Assembly (NCBI GenBank): GCA_020310875.1
Contig: CM035413.1
Span: forward strand, 188,990,904 to 189,054,903
From: Ceratopteris richardii
Taxonomy: Eukaryota > Streptophyta > Polypodiopsida > Polypodiales > Pteridaceae
Length of the DNA stretch: 64,000 nucleotides
Direction of reading: 5' to 3'
This document shows positions 47,913 through 59,660 of this stretch, piece after piece. A program made the position numbers and the translations under genes. The notes under the pieces are model-generated. The model was given only the letters and a program-made list of their open reading frames with translations, was not told the DNA's origin and ran no database searches. Each line of letters begins with the position of its first letter. Position 1 is the first letter of the stretch.

Positions 47913-48650
47913 TTATACTTGTGCTGAGGCCACTAGTGTGTTTTTTACATTGAGCACAATATACCTGATTGAGCATGCAGTCAACAATGATGTGGCCCCC
48001 ATTTCTACACCGTAAGCAATACAAGTGCTGAGTCGGATTTGTATTTTTCTTCGTACCTGGGCTACTCTTTTCATAGGCCTAGATTGGCCAATCATATTTT
48101 GCGGTCAACCCTTGTCGCTAGATCAATTATTTGATCTAGTGTCCATGTTTTCTCCAATGTATACATGTAAATTTTTTCCTTGATAGCTAGTTGTAGTCAG
48201 TCCATGAAGAATTCCTGTAGCATCTCTTTGGAAGGACATTGATCTGCAAGGAACTGTCACATCATGGATCTAAAATCTAATGCATATTGCTCCACCATCC
48301 CTTTCTGCATCATGTACTGTAGAGTAGCATATAGTTACAAAATGTTTTGGCCATCTAGAATCGTTCTAGGAAATCCTCTTTTAATGCATCATACGATGAA
48401 AACTGGTTTGGGGGGTGCTTGATGAGCCATTTAACTGCATCTCTTGCTAGATTAGCTTGGAATACCTGAGATTTATGGTCATCATCTTGTAGACATCGAT
48501 GATTGCAAACATATTGGTTTTTGAATGTGCGCACATTCACATTTGTATCTTCATCTATTCACCCATAAAAGTGGGTATAATTGAGCGTTGGAATTTGGTT
48601 TCAATACACTATTGAGTCTTCAAACTTCTATAAGATGCTAAGTCAAGTAG
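47913..48650 (-). pseudogene. Gypsy-2 gag with zinc knuckle
   Basis: Capsid part (FQANLARDAVKWLIKH and LKEDFLERF near 48355-48440) and a knuckle CLRCRNGGHIIVDC at about 48020-47977, read in a different frame from the open one. Confidence 0.7.
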
Positions 48651-48971
48651 TAGGAACTAGGGCTAAAGCCAATTCCGATAGTGGTTCGTTGTCGCCGCTT
48701 TGGCTTGAATATGAATATTTGATTTTCTAAAATTATGGAAACTATTTGGATCTCTGTATAAATAATTCCCTTTTCCTATTACAAAGTGTATTATAAAATA
48801 TGGGCATCCATTCCAATTGATAGCAGTACTCTTGTTGATGAAGCACCTTGATTCCAAGTCATAGATGATGAGGCATCACTTGAAATCTTCTCTCTTCTGT
48901 CATTGAAGCCGCCTTTGCGACCTCTACATTTTTGCTTTACACCACTCATAGACTTTTGAGATTTGATGCCA

Positions 48972-49678
48972 TGTAAGAAGTAATAGCATAATAAAATAGA
49001 CCAGTAGACAGTGGAGAAAAATGTGATCAAAGAGGGATGCAGATAGAGAGATATAGAACTCAAATTCTCAAATTTCCAAGGGCAATGCAACTACAAGGAT
49101 GGTGTTGTCCACCCATGCATTCCCAATATGGAGTTTAGATGGTGGTCTAAATAGACTCTCAATTGAGGGTTGTGCAATTCTATATAGAGATACATGGGCC
49201 ATTCTTATATAGCTTTTGCAATGGCAATCGGTATAGATAAACGTAGTCAAGAGAGACAAAATATTCATTAAAAAAATCAATCTGACAAGATCATCATGAC
49301 CTAAAGTCCTAGTGTCTCAGCCCTACAAGCTAGGGGGTAGTCCCCTCTGAACCTACAGAAGGGGGCAAGACGCCTTATGCACTCCCCCCATTAAGGTTCT
49401 ATGAGGAAACCATGCAATAATACAAGGCCTTTTTTTTCACCTTGAATAGAAACCCAATGACTTGAACATTGATGCCCTATCTAACCTAATGGCTAGGCTC
49501 ACAAAGATCATCTATTACCATCAATGGTCACACATGGAACTCATCTAAATTGGAAGTAGAGGCTCCATAAATTTATGGGCTTTCACAATGGCTTCTAGTC
49601 ATAATGGAGGACTTACAACTTAGAGCACCATGGATCACTTGTGGTCACTTGAGGGTGGAGTATTGAGTATATCTAACA
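48972..49678 (-). repeat. Copia-2 LTR
   Basis: Minus strand starts TGTTAGATATACTC right after the purine tract GGAGATTGAGGGGGG, and ends at CTTACA before a primer-like TGGCATCAAATC. Related to the LTR at 55079-55910. Confidence 0.65.
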
Positions 49679-50940
49679 CCCCCCTCAATCTCCAATCTGT
49701 AGTGAACTATCTCCTTGGTTCAATGCCAAGCTTTGGAAAGTGCTGATGAAATTGTTGTCTCCCAAGGGCCTTGGCAAAGATGTCTACTCCATTTTCTTTA
49801 GTTGGAGAGTAGCTTATCTCCATGAACCCATCCTCGATCAAGTCATGCACATACTGATATTGAGTTTCTATGTGCTTGGAATGTGCATGGAAAACAGGAT
49901 TCTTGGTGATGGCCATGCAAGTTTGGTTGTCATACTTCAACCTCGTTGCCTCCTCTCTTTGTATTCTTTTGTGCCATAGGATCCTCCTCAATAATATTGC
50001 TTCACATGCTACAACACATTCTTCTTTGTAATCGGTTTCAATAGAAGATAATGCTACAATACAATTGCTTCTTACTGATCCAAGATAAAATCTCAGATCC
50101 TAAAGAAAATCAATATTGAAATTGAATTTTTGGTATCAATATCTGCTACCCAAATTGAATCACAATACCCAACCACAGATGATCCTTCTTCATAGAGAAT
50201 ACAATATTTAATGTTCCTTTCACATACCTAAGTATCTATGGACTTACCTTCCAATGAGTTTGGCAAGGCTTATTAGAGAGTTTGCTTGCTGCTCCAATAG
50301 CATAGGGGATATCTGGTCTTCTTTTGCACAAGTAGATGAAACTTTTAATGATTTTTTTGTATTTTCCAACATCCACTGGAAGTGAATTATCTTCAATAGA
50401 TAGTTTTGTGTTGACCTTCATAGGTGCAATAATATCCTTGCAATCCTCCATGCCAAACGCCTTGAAAATTTATCTTGCATACTTTTGTTGAGAGATGAAA
50501 ATTGTCTCTAGTTCTTGCCATACTTCAAAGCATAAGCAATAATTCATTAAGCCTAAGTTTTTCATTTCAAATTTTGAACTCACGGCATCATTCTTTTTTG
50601 AAGAAGAGCATAACCATTTCCTATAATCACAAGGTCATCTACATAGAGTACAATCACGATCGTCTTCCCTCCCCACTTTCGAACATAGAAATTAGCATCA
50701 AAAACATATATTTTGAAACCTAGATCCAAGAGATACTTATTTATCCACTTATAGCATGTTCTAGGGGCTAGTTTCAACCCATATAATGCCTTCCTCAACT
50801 TACATAGGTTATTCTCTAAATGGGGAGCCTTAAAACTTGGTGCCTGAGACACATATACCTCGTCCTTAAGTTCTCCATTTGGGAACACTGATTTGGCATC
50901 CATGTGATAGACTAGACATCATTTATGTGTAGTCATAGCT
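49679..50940 (-). pseudogene. Copia-2 RT and RNase H
   Basis: RT: ALIARMTINKVLLA, MDAKSVFPNGELKDEVYV, LYGLKLAPRTCYKWI, and an intact YVDDL near 50640. Then RPDIPYAIG and RNase H DNQTCMAITKNPVFHAHSKHIE with AKALGRQQF. Broken into several frames. Confidence 0.82.
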
Positions 50941-51125
50941 AGTAATACTTTGTTAATAGTCATCCTTGCAATCAAGGCAAATGATTTGATAATACCTTCT
51001 CTATCATAACAAATACTGAAAGATCTACTCCTATAGTGTTGGACAACTCCTTGCTCTTTCCACTTTTGAAGGGTCATTCTTCTTTTCTGACTCCTTGCCC
51101 TTTCCACTTTTGAAGACTCCTTGCC
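50941..51125 (-). pseudogene. gag-tail fragment joined to Copia-2 RT
   Basis: Lys-rich sequence related to the KGK-FSNTI tail of the chimeric gag, read in mixed frames, directly before Copia-2 RT. Confidence 0.5.
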
Positions 51126-51129
51126 CTTT

Positions 51130-51590
51130 ACACTTTTTCTATTTACCCTTATGTTGGTATGTTATATATACTACTATCTTAGCATAGCTTGAAGAGAACT
51201 TTTGACAATATCTTGCTATGAGAGAACACTTTGTAATTCTTGAATAGTCTTGGGCTCAGGCCATTCAAGAATTGCTTGGACCTTTTTTCTGTCAACTTTG
51301 ATTCCCTTCAAGGATATAACATGGCCTAAATCATTTACTTCTAGGGTACAATATTCACATTTTAACTTCTTTCATAAGTTTAAAGACTTTCTTCAAGTGT
51401 TCCAAATGACTTTTATAATTTTACTAAAGACTAGACTATCGTTGTAGAAATCTATTACAAATTTTCCCAAGTATTGCTATAACATTTGATTCATCAAAGT
51501 CATAAACATTGTGGGTGCATTTTTCAACCGGAGTGGCATCACTAGAAACTCCTAATGACCATACTTTGTTCTAAAGGTTTTCTTGGGAAT
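51130..51590 (-). pseudogene. Gypsy-type RT of chimeric element, copy 2
   Basis: Same block as 34490-34918: KVWSL, FYNDSLVF, LGHV-like and the EWPEP segment. The YNDS substitution is shared. Heavily broken. Confidence 0.7.
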
Positions 51591-51591
51591 A

Positions 51592-52545
51592 TCACTTTCT
51601 TGGATTCTTATTTGATGATATTCTTGACAAAAACTCAAAGCCTATTTCTATAGTGTTGGAAAACTTCTTCCCCTTTCCACCTTTTGAAGAGCCATTCTTC
51701 CCTCCTGCCTTCTTGATGCAACAATCTTGAATTATATGCCCCTTCTTCTTGTAGTGGAAACACTCTCCCTTGAACTTCTGTTTGTTGTTCTTCTTTTTGT
51801 GTCCATCTTTTGAAGAGTCTGTTTTGCCTTGTTTGGCATTTGTTGTGAATCCAACATGACCTTTGTTGCATCCACTCCTTGCCTTGAGTTGTACATCCTC
51901 CTCCATGACCAAGGCACTAAATTCTTCAAAAGTTAGAGGTTGAGATATGATTTGAGTGTTAATATGAGTTACCAAACCATCCAACTTTGGTGGAAAGATT
52001 TGAAGACAATGCCGAGCTAGGTCCTCGCTTGAACTTTGTACACATGCTCCCACCATTTGATCTTTTCCATTCTTTATGGGAGTGAAAAATACATATGCAA
52101 TCTCCCAATCAAAAAACCATTCCACTAGTTGATCCTCCAAGTTTTGAATTCGTATCTGATTAGTAGTTTCTTATTGATTTTTGAATATGTTCCATTCTTC
52201 ATAGGCTTTGGTAGTATGCTGAAGGAGAGTCAAAACTCTATCGGTAGTACTTGTAACTAGAGCACAGAGATCATATGAGTTTCTACATCTCCAACCATGT
52301 GAAAGATTAGCATCAAGAGGAATCATTCGACCAGGATTATTTGGATCAGGTGTTTCTTGGGAGTCATGATTACTCCTATCGACCAATTTTCCTTTCACTA
52401 AAAAACTCAGACAAGGATTCTTATACAAATCCATTAAAATAACAAGACATTCTAGTTGTTGATAACTATGTTTCTCGATCAGAAACGTATTTTGATTATA
52501 AAGCTTTTTCACCAAAAACTAATTTGAATGAAATGTAAGCTTGAT
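51592..52545 (-). pseudogene. Copia-like gag of chimeric element, copy 2
   Basis: UBN2-like: TKAYEEWNIFKNQ then a stop, EDQLVEWFFDWE, CLQIFPPKLDGLVTHI, LTFEEFSALVMEED, and a knuckle CFHYKKKGHIIQDC (second Cys changed to Tyr). Joined to Gypsy-type RT at 51590 as in copy 1. Confidence 0.75.
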
Positions 52546-53011
52546 AACAAACATGATGTGGCATTTGATACTACAATCGTATATTACGGTTGAGATATAA
52601 TTGAGTTAAAAAATATTAAATATAAAATAGTCTGAAATGCAACTTACATCAACTCACACTTTTCGGCTAGTTGGTGCGTTGAGTCATAAATCAATGCTAA
52701 CTTTTTCAATTGACTAGAAACATGAAGAAAAATTCACTTAGCTTTAGGATCCAATGAGAATGTGGATGATGATACATATGGAAATCGAAAGATACATTGC
52801 TTTAGAAGAGAAAATAATGCTCTTTCAAACACTTTTTTGAAGATTGTTCAAAGAATGTATTTAACATTGTATTCGAAATTTGGATAGATCTAAAATTATG
52901 AATATAAAATTAAGGCGAATGATATTCTCATCATAGTGATGCTTCCGATTATAGAACATGTGTATATATACACATAGATACACATGATATATATATATAT
53001 ATGTGTGTGTG
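52546..53011. other. No recognised feature
   Basis: AT-rich, with a TATATA/TGTG microsatellite at 52987-53013. Possibly LTR of the chimeric element. Confidence 0.4.
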
Positions 53012-53240
53012 TGTTGATATATTTAGGTAGTGATGTGTGTGAACACACTGGGACCGCCGGGGCACTTGTTTCCCTCTTTAGGAGGTTTTTTCCCCCAGCT
53101 TGTATATGCGTCTATTGTCCTAATAGGCTACTTATCTTTGTACATTCTCTAGTAATACATTCAGTATTGTGTGTTGTGCTCCAAGCTTCTTCTCCTTCCT
53201 TGTGCTGTTCACGTGCTTCCGGAGACGTCTATCTCCAACA
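53012..53240 (+). repeat. Copia-3 5' LTR
   Basis: 229 bp, inverted TGTTG...CAACA ends, two bases before the primer site. Confidence 0.8.
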
Positions 53241-53594
53241 ATTGGTATCAGAACAGGTCGTTGCTTCATCTAGGGTGCTGTCGACACTCCTCCGATTGTA
53301 GTCTCAAAATCACACAAATTTTGGTGAGCATACTCAACTATTTTCCAGATCAAAGCTGCTTTGCTATGTGGTGCTGAAATCGCGATCTAAGCTCGTTTCG
53401 GCCTCTGAACACACTATCACAGCGCTTGTGCAGGCTATTTCATCTTTTTGGGCCAAAGGTATATACCAATTTTTGTTTGCCAGTATAAGCGTCTCAAAGT
53501 CTGCTACAGGTCTAGCGGAATTTTTTTGGGCAGTTCTGTTCAACTTTTTGAGATACAATCAATTTTTTGCATCAAGGTATTTTAGTCACTGGCC

Positions 53595-54710
53595 ATGGCT
53601 GAAAGCAGTGATGAATTCCGTATGATGGTTGTTGAGGATAAGTTGGATGGTACCAACTACCCGTTATGGGCTTATATGATGCGACATGTATTGGTTGCAA
53701 AAGGATTGTGGAACATTGTGCAGGGTGTTGAAAAATGTCCTATCACACCTGCAACTGTTACAACTGCAGGTATAGAAGCTGAGGCACAAGGTGTCAAAGA
53801 TGATGATATTCTGCATATTCCTGTTCGTGATGTGGTTTCTACTGCACCTACTGTAGAGCAAATTTGTTGGGATGGCAAAGATGCCCAGGCACATGCATTG
53901 ATAGCTTTGTCTGTCAAATGTGCCATTATTCCTCAGATTTGCTCTTGTAGAACAGTGAAGGATGCTTGGGATACACTTACCACATTGTACCAAGCTAGGA
54001 ATAAGGCTCGTATTGCTTACCTCCAGAAACAGTTGGAGAGTGAGCACATGAATGAAGGTGATTCCATGGACAATTTTCTAACAAAGATAAAAAACTTGAA
54101 GGAACAATTGATTTCTGCTGATGAGCTTATACCAGATAGCTCACTTGTGTAGACCGTTCTGAATGGTCTTCCTGATTCATATTAGAGTTTTGCTTCTACT
54201 CTTCGGTTAATGATGAAAGGCAATCCAAATGCCTTGTCATTTGAGGAGTTAGTCTTTGTTCTGTTGCAGGAAGATCAGTCCAGACAGAATAGGTCCATTA
54301 TGCATGTTGCAGATCAAGCTTTCCTGGCTAGTCAGAAGGGCAAAGGAAAATGGAGCTCTTCAACTAGTAAGCAGAAATCTGCAAATGCTGCACATTCGAA
54401 GAAGGAAGATACAGAAGAGAAGAAATCAGAAAAGCAGAAATTGTTTTGCAACTACTGTAAAGGGAATGATCATATCATAAAGAACTGTCCAAAACTGGCT
54501 CCTAAAGAGGCAAACAAGAAAGAGGCTGGAATGGTTGTTGCAGAGGCCTCTACACCAAAAACAGAGTCTGCTAATCTTGTGCAGGAAGAAGAATGGGCGT
54601 TTACTACTGTCTGCAGTTTTGACCCATCTTCTCATGAGCAGTGCATGTTTGCAGTAGACTCAAATGTTTGGTATTTTGACAATGGGGTGACCAAACATAT
54701 TATCTCGTAG
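53595..54710 (+). pseudogene. Copia-3 gag and protease start
   Basis: ATG at 53595. UBN2 gag: VVEDKLDGTNYPLWAYMMR, AHALIALSVK, VKDAWDTLTTLY, LQKQLESEHMNEGDSM, LKEQLISADEL. Stops at about 54152 and 54185 break it. The knuckle CNYCKGNDHIIKNC is at about 54448-54489. The protease begins WYFDNGVTKHI near 54670, with Asn in place of Ser in D-S-G, then a stop. Confidence 0.85.
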
Positions 54711-55019
54711 CATAGTTTCTTCTCCTCACTCGAGCCTGCCACTATAGGGAATACTATTACATGCACCAACAACTCCTCTTATCCTGTTATGGGAGTTGGT
54801 AAGATCATTTTGACTATTGTTGATGGTAGTTCTTTCACTTTGTCAGATGCTTTATTTGTGCCAGGGATCAAGAAGAACCTGTTATCAGTTTCTGCATTAG
54901 CCAAGATTGGCTTGGTTCTGAAATTTGTTGATGATAGGTGTACAATTCATGATCTGTCAAATGACGATGTGATTATCGCTTCTGTCATTTTATGTCGTGG
55001 GCTGTATAAGCTCATGTAA
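54711..55019 (+). pseudogene. Copia-3 protease C-terminal part
   Basis: VGKIILTIVDGSSFTLSDALFVPGIKKNLLSVSAL, the conserved end of Copia protease, then RGLYKLM and a stop where the element is cut. Confidence 0.8.
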
Positions 55020-55078
55020 GAAAAAGAAAATGATGAATAATGATTGAGTGGTGGGCTAATGGTGTAACTCTAATGCCA

Positions 55079-55910
55079 TGAAGAGGTTACCACAACACAC
55101 ATATAAGATCAAGGTTAGATAGAAAGAGAGATATTGCTACTCATGGGAATAACACAAGAGATTTGGTTATAATGGAAAGTGGACTCAAGATGAATAGAAG
55201 ATGAACTCAACTCAATTCAACTCAAACTCATAACTCTTATACAATGGAACTCAAACACTAAACAATCTATAGATGGTTCTATCCACACATGCACTCCCTA
55301 TATGGAACTTAGATGGTGATCTAGATAGAGGCTAGGTGAACGGCTATAGGCCAACACAATGGGTACTAAGATGGATACCCTAATGGTTCCAAACACCACA
55401 AATGATGATCCTACATGGGAAGGGGACCATCCTTCTAAGGTCCTCCAAGCCTAAGTTGGTCTATCCATGTTCTAGGGTCGTGGTAGATTGATCCATGCCC
55501 AAAATAATCTCCACCATTGATCTATGAGGTGAATCCAATGGTAGAAAGGTAGGATCAACATCCATTTGTTTGTAACCCTTGATCTTGCTTAATCCACACT
55601 TAGGATCAAGTCTAGATCCAATGGCCTATATCAAATAGACCCTTCCCCAAGTTAAGAAAGCTACTTTTGTTTCTAGCCCTTGATTTAGGTTGATCCTCAC
55701 ATAGGATCAATCCCAAATCCAATGGCTTAGAAGTAACCTTCCTAACTATCAATCTATGGTCTACTCTAGACCTCATCTGACCTCAAAATCAGGAACCTAC
55801 CAATGTCCAACACTCTCACATGGATTCTCCTCATAATGGGGCCTTACAAATAGAGTGTTATGGAACAATGGTGGTGCTACATAAGGGTGAGGCATTGAGC
55901 ATATCTAACA
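55079..55910 (-). repeat. Copia-4 LTR
   Basis: Minus strand starts TGTTAGATATGCTC after a G-rich tract. It ends before primer-like TGGCATTAGAG on its left side. Related to 48972-49678. Confidence 0.65.
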
Positions 55911-56040
55911 CCCCCCCTCAATGTCCACCCAAAGGTGAACTACCTTCTTGGCATGATGCCAAGACTTCCATGAGGGTGGAGCATTGACCATATCTAACAC
56001 CCCTCCTCAATGTCCACCCAAAGGTGAACTATCTCCTTGG
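55890..56040. repeat. 89-bp tandem duplication of LTR edge and PPT
   Basis: ATATCTAACACCCC...CCTCAATGTCCACCCAAAGG occurs at 55901 and again 89 bp later, so the polypurine tract and LTR start are doubled. Confidence 0.85.
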
Positions 56041-57075
56041 CCCAATGCCAAGCCTTCCAAGATGTATTTGAAGTAGATCCTTCGTAAGCACTTTGGTGAG
56101 GATACCCATTGCATTCTTCATGGTTGCATAGTAGACTATTTCCACCATCCTTCTCAAGTGTATGTGCTTGCCAACTCTTGAATGTCCTTCACCAGGTCTA
56201 TTCCCAAACCTTCTCAAGAGTCTGACCAGAAAACTGATATCTTGTATGGTAATCCATAAGTAGATAAGACTACCAAAGACCTTCATGTAGCTCCCAATGT
56301 CTATCTACTCACACAATGATCTTAGGGCTTGTTTCATCACATATGATGCCTTCTTTAGCTTACATAGTATGTCCTTTGAATGTGGAGGCTCAAACCTTGG
56401 TGGCTTCAACACATGTACCTCCTCCTTGAGGTCAACATTCAAAAGTTTTGATTTGGCATCTAACATAGAAAAGTGCCACTTCATGTGAGCTGCTAGCATT
56501 AGTATGATGCAAATATTGGTCATTAGAGCAAAAGAGTATAAAAAACTCGAACCCTTCACAAGTGAAGGTCCTTGTGCTATCAATGTGCTTTGACAACATT
56601 CCAAGATTCCTTCTATCATGTCCTTCACCTGCCAGACCCACTTGGTGCTACTAGCCTCCCATGCTTCATTCTTCATTAAGATGTTATAATTGGCTTGCAT
56701 AACCTCTAGATCTACAAGTGCTTCATCTTCAATTATTGGCTTCATTATTTCCTTCATAACCTCAACCATGATGGCTATACTGACTATGTGACTAGAAGCC
56801 CACTTGTGCTCCTCTATTCTGTGTGATCTCCTTGGTCCTTCTGCCTCCTCTTTAATAGTTGTTGGCATATGATTACTCTGAGCATAGAGCTTTTCCTTCA
56901 CCCATTGCAGTGAAAACCAATCTATTTGGGTGATTTTAGGTTGGTAGATTCTCTTCTCACCATCTGATGATGATGCTTCATCCTGTTCATAGGTAGGGAT
57001 GACTCTTGGGCTAGATACACAGTGAATTACTCCTTTGCTTGATGATAAAATGGAAGCTCTTTTCTTGTCCTCCAC
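56029..57075 (-). pseudogene. Copia-4 RT (partial) and RNase H
   Basis: N-terminal RT block with MQANYNILMKNEAWE and MLDAKSKLLNVDLKEEVHVL, then LCKLKKASYVMKQAL. It passes directly to the post-RT block (FGSLIYLWITIQDISFLVRLL). The YVDD region is absent. RNase H end: TKVLTKDLLQIHLGRLGI. Confidence 0.78.
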
Positions 57076-57084
57076 TGCATGTGG

Positions 57085-57951
57085 CTACTCCATAGACACC
57101 ACATCATGGCTCCCTTTGATCTTGTTTGCCTCATGGTCATACAATATGAAAGCCCTTTGCTTTTCATTATGACCTAGGAAGATGCATCTCTTGCTTTTTG
57201 GTTCCAACTTGTTCTTTCTTTGACCTGGGACAAGAGCATAACACACAGTCTCAAAAATTCTTAAGTGTAAGATGGATGGGTTCTTACCAATGTAGACTTC
57301 ATGATAAATCTTTCTATTTTGATAAGGAAAGCTCATGCCTTCCCTCATACACATTGCTATCTCAACAATGGTGTGACACTTGTATTCCATAATGCCATCA
57401 TGTTGTGATGTGTGAGGTGTCATTGATTGATACTTTATCCCTTTGCACTTGCAAAGGCCTTCCAACTTCTCTGAGTTGAGATCACCACCTCCTATTCCAA
57501 GCTTCTTCACACTTCTTCCTAGTTCATTTTCAAAAAGTTGTGGTTGTTCTTTAATCTTACCAAAATCTTGAGCCTTATCACGAAGAAAGTACATCCAGAT
57601 CTTCCTGTTATAGTCATCGAGGATCACAATGTAGGAAGATCCTCCCAAGGCCTGTATATACATCTTACCACACAAGTTAGCACATACCAACACTAGAGGA
57701 GCCTTTGACCTACTCTTGCTTTCTTGTGGGAATGTCTCTATGTGTGGCTTGCCCATCATACAAGCTCTACAAGGTTCCTTCATTCCATTCATTGTAGGTA
57801 AGTGATGAAGAACAATACCTTGCTTTTGCATCTCCTTCCATACTATCCCTATCACCATGATGGGTTCTTGCTGAGGCCGCCTAGAACTAGATTGACCTAT
57901 AAAATTGGTCATTTGATGCGATGCACCACTGTCTAGCACCCATGAATCCAC
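57085..57951 (-). pseudogene. Copia-4 protease start, GAG-pre and integrase
   Basis: One open frame of 288 codons. Protease DSGASHQM is intact but followed at once by a deletion. GAG-pre CRACMMGK. The integrase core is readable (LGGSSYIVILDDYNRK, YVLR-like tail), but the first Asp is Asn (VCANLCGK), the DNGGE block is GIGGGD, and only the Glu (GIMEYK) remains. It cannot be catalytic. Confidence 0.8.
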
Positions 57952-58065
57952 TATCGATTCTTCTACTGTTGAGGAGCTACCACCTTTGCTTTGGCTCCAT
58001 GTATTGTCTCCTCCTTCACTTCATCTATCCTCTTGACATGATAATCTGGAATTGCATGTCCCTTC
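57952..58065 (-). pseudogene. Copia-4 gag end, half zinc knuckle
   Basis: Reads KGHAIPDY-HVKRIDEV from the cut edge, the second half of a CCHC knuckle (last Cys now Tyr). The first half is missing because the Gypsy-3 LTR begins at 58066. Confidence 0.65.
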
Positions 58066-58678
58066 TGTTGGAACTCAAAGTCAAGCACAAGCATGGAAGC
58101 ACATCAAAAAGGTGGACACACACAAGAAGAAGGAGCAAGTAGGGAGCTCCAAGAAGTGTATGTCAAATTTTCACAAGAATTCCCTACAAAAATAGTGATT
58201 TTCATCACTAAAAACCATTGTAAATACCATTTTCTATTTTTGTAACTCCATTTTGTTCAAGCCAAGGAGTCCTTGAGCTTGAGGAGTATTAGAACTATTA
58301 TCCTACCAATTTTCATAGTTTTTAGACTCCGTTTGAGCCCTCAAATAAGCCCTGGAACCTAATTTTTAACTAGGCCAGACACTAGGTCTGGACAGGGCTA
58401 AAACTAGTAAAAAAACTATAAAAAGAGCTAGAGAGCTCATTTTTGAGGTTAGTTTGTTAGAGAATAGAGCTTTTGTAAGAGAACTCTTTTGCAATCAAAG
58501 CTTTCCATTATTCCTCTCTTTGATCTTACCTTGTGCACGCGTGTGTGTATGTGTGTGCATGTTTGTGTGCTTTCACTCACGCACTTCTGCCTTCACTTGC
58601 TCGTGGTCTTCATACTGGTCCTCACGTCTCTGCAGATTGACAAGTAAAGGAGGTGGTGCTTACGCTTGAGCTACACCA
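58066..58678 (+). repeat. Gypsy-3 5' LTR
   Basis: Starts TGTTGGAACTC; TATA box CTATAAAAAGAGC at about 58417; ends near ACACCA, five bases before the primer site. Confidence 0.75.
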
Positions 58679-59035
58679 AATTTTGGCGCCGTTGCCGGGG
58701 AGAGAGCTTCGAGGACGAGCGTTGTGATGGTAAGATCGTAGATTTGCGACGTTGAAAGGTAAAAAAAACTGTCGTTTTTGTTCATTTTCTGATTTTTCTT
58801 CTTCATCTTCTTCATCATCATCATCTCCACCTTCTTCCATCTTCTTCTTCATAGAAATTTCTTGTTTTTTAGTGCATTTTCACCATTTTCATACATTTTT
58901 CATGCATTATTGTGTGGGAAGGAGTTAGGAAGTGCAAGGGAGAACAAGCGCCTGTGTTTTTCATGATTTTCTGCTCATACGGAGCTCGCCATTGCTCGGC
59001 GCTCAAAAATTCAAAGTTCCCGCCAAAAAACGTAA

Positions 59036-59660
59036 TTCTGTGATGAAAATCACGATTCTGTGAAAATTTAATTTTTTTTGAAAATCACGATTTTCTGTTT
59101 CCCGCCTAAAAGCTTGCTGAAAGAATCACGATTCTGTGGTCATTCTCAAAATCGCGATTCTATGGTTGTGCTCAAAATCGCGATTCTCACAAATCACGAT
59201 TTTCAGCAAAAAACACGATTCTTTGAGAACACAATTCTCTAAAACATGATTCTCTGAGACAAAATCGCGATTTTCACATCAAAAAACACGATTCTGAGAA
59301 CCACGATTTTGTGAAAAACACGATTTTGTGAATCACGATTCTGTTAACCACGACTCTGTGAAAACACGATTCTCTGAGACAAAAAATCGCGATTCTCTAA
59401 AACACGATTCTGTGCTCAAAATCGCGATTTTCAAAAAACACGATTCTGTATTCTGTGAAGACACGATTTTGTGAATCACGATCTTGTGAACCACGATTTT
59501 GTGAATCACGATTCTCTGAAACACGATTCTGTGCTCAAAATCGCGATTTTCAAAAACATGATTCTGTGCTCAAAATCGCGATTCTTTGACTTCACAGCAT
59601 CGCGATTCTCTGATTTCACACAATCGCAATTCCCTGATTTCACAAAATCGCGATTTTCTC
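59036..59660. repeat. AATCGCGATT/CACGATTCTGTG imperfect array in Gypsy-3 leader
   Basis: At least nine (A)ATCGCGATT cores, each self-complementary, mixed with CACGATTCTGTG repeats over 620 bp. Not coding. Confidence 0.88.

Larger units (their letters stand above)
42685..48820 (-). mobile_element. Gypsy-2, Ty3/Gypsy element without chromodomain seen
   Basis: Minus-strand pol with gag (48300-48600), zinc knuckle (about 47975-48020), protease (46690-47022), RT (45380-46080), RNase H (44790-45260) and integrase (43880-44720). No clear LTRs; a 36-bp repeat shared between 36005 and 48779 may be what remains. If CACTA-B is removed, the 3' side continues to 36000. Confidence 0.75.
53012..55022 (+). 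mobile_element. Copia-3, plus strand, truncated after protease
   Basis: 5' LTR 53012-53240 (TGTTGATATA to CTCCAACA), primer site TGGTATCAGAAC at 53243, then gag and protease, ending near 55022 just before the GAG-pre region. The rest is missing; Copia-4 lies next to it in the opposite orientation. Confidence 0.85.
55911..58065 (-). mobile_element. Copia-4, minus strand, internally deleted
   Basis: RNase H, RT N-terminus, integrase and protease on the minus strand, with the RT palm missing and gag cut at 58066 by Gypsy-3. Confidence 0.82.

Noticed and set aside
59333-59524. A repetitive 63-codon ORF
   Set aside because: Translation of the AATCGCGATT/CACGATTCTGTG array.
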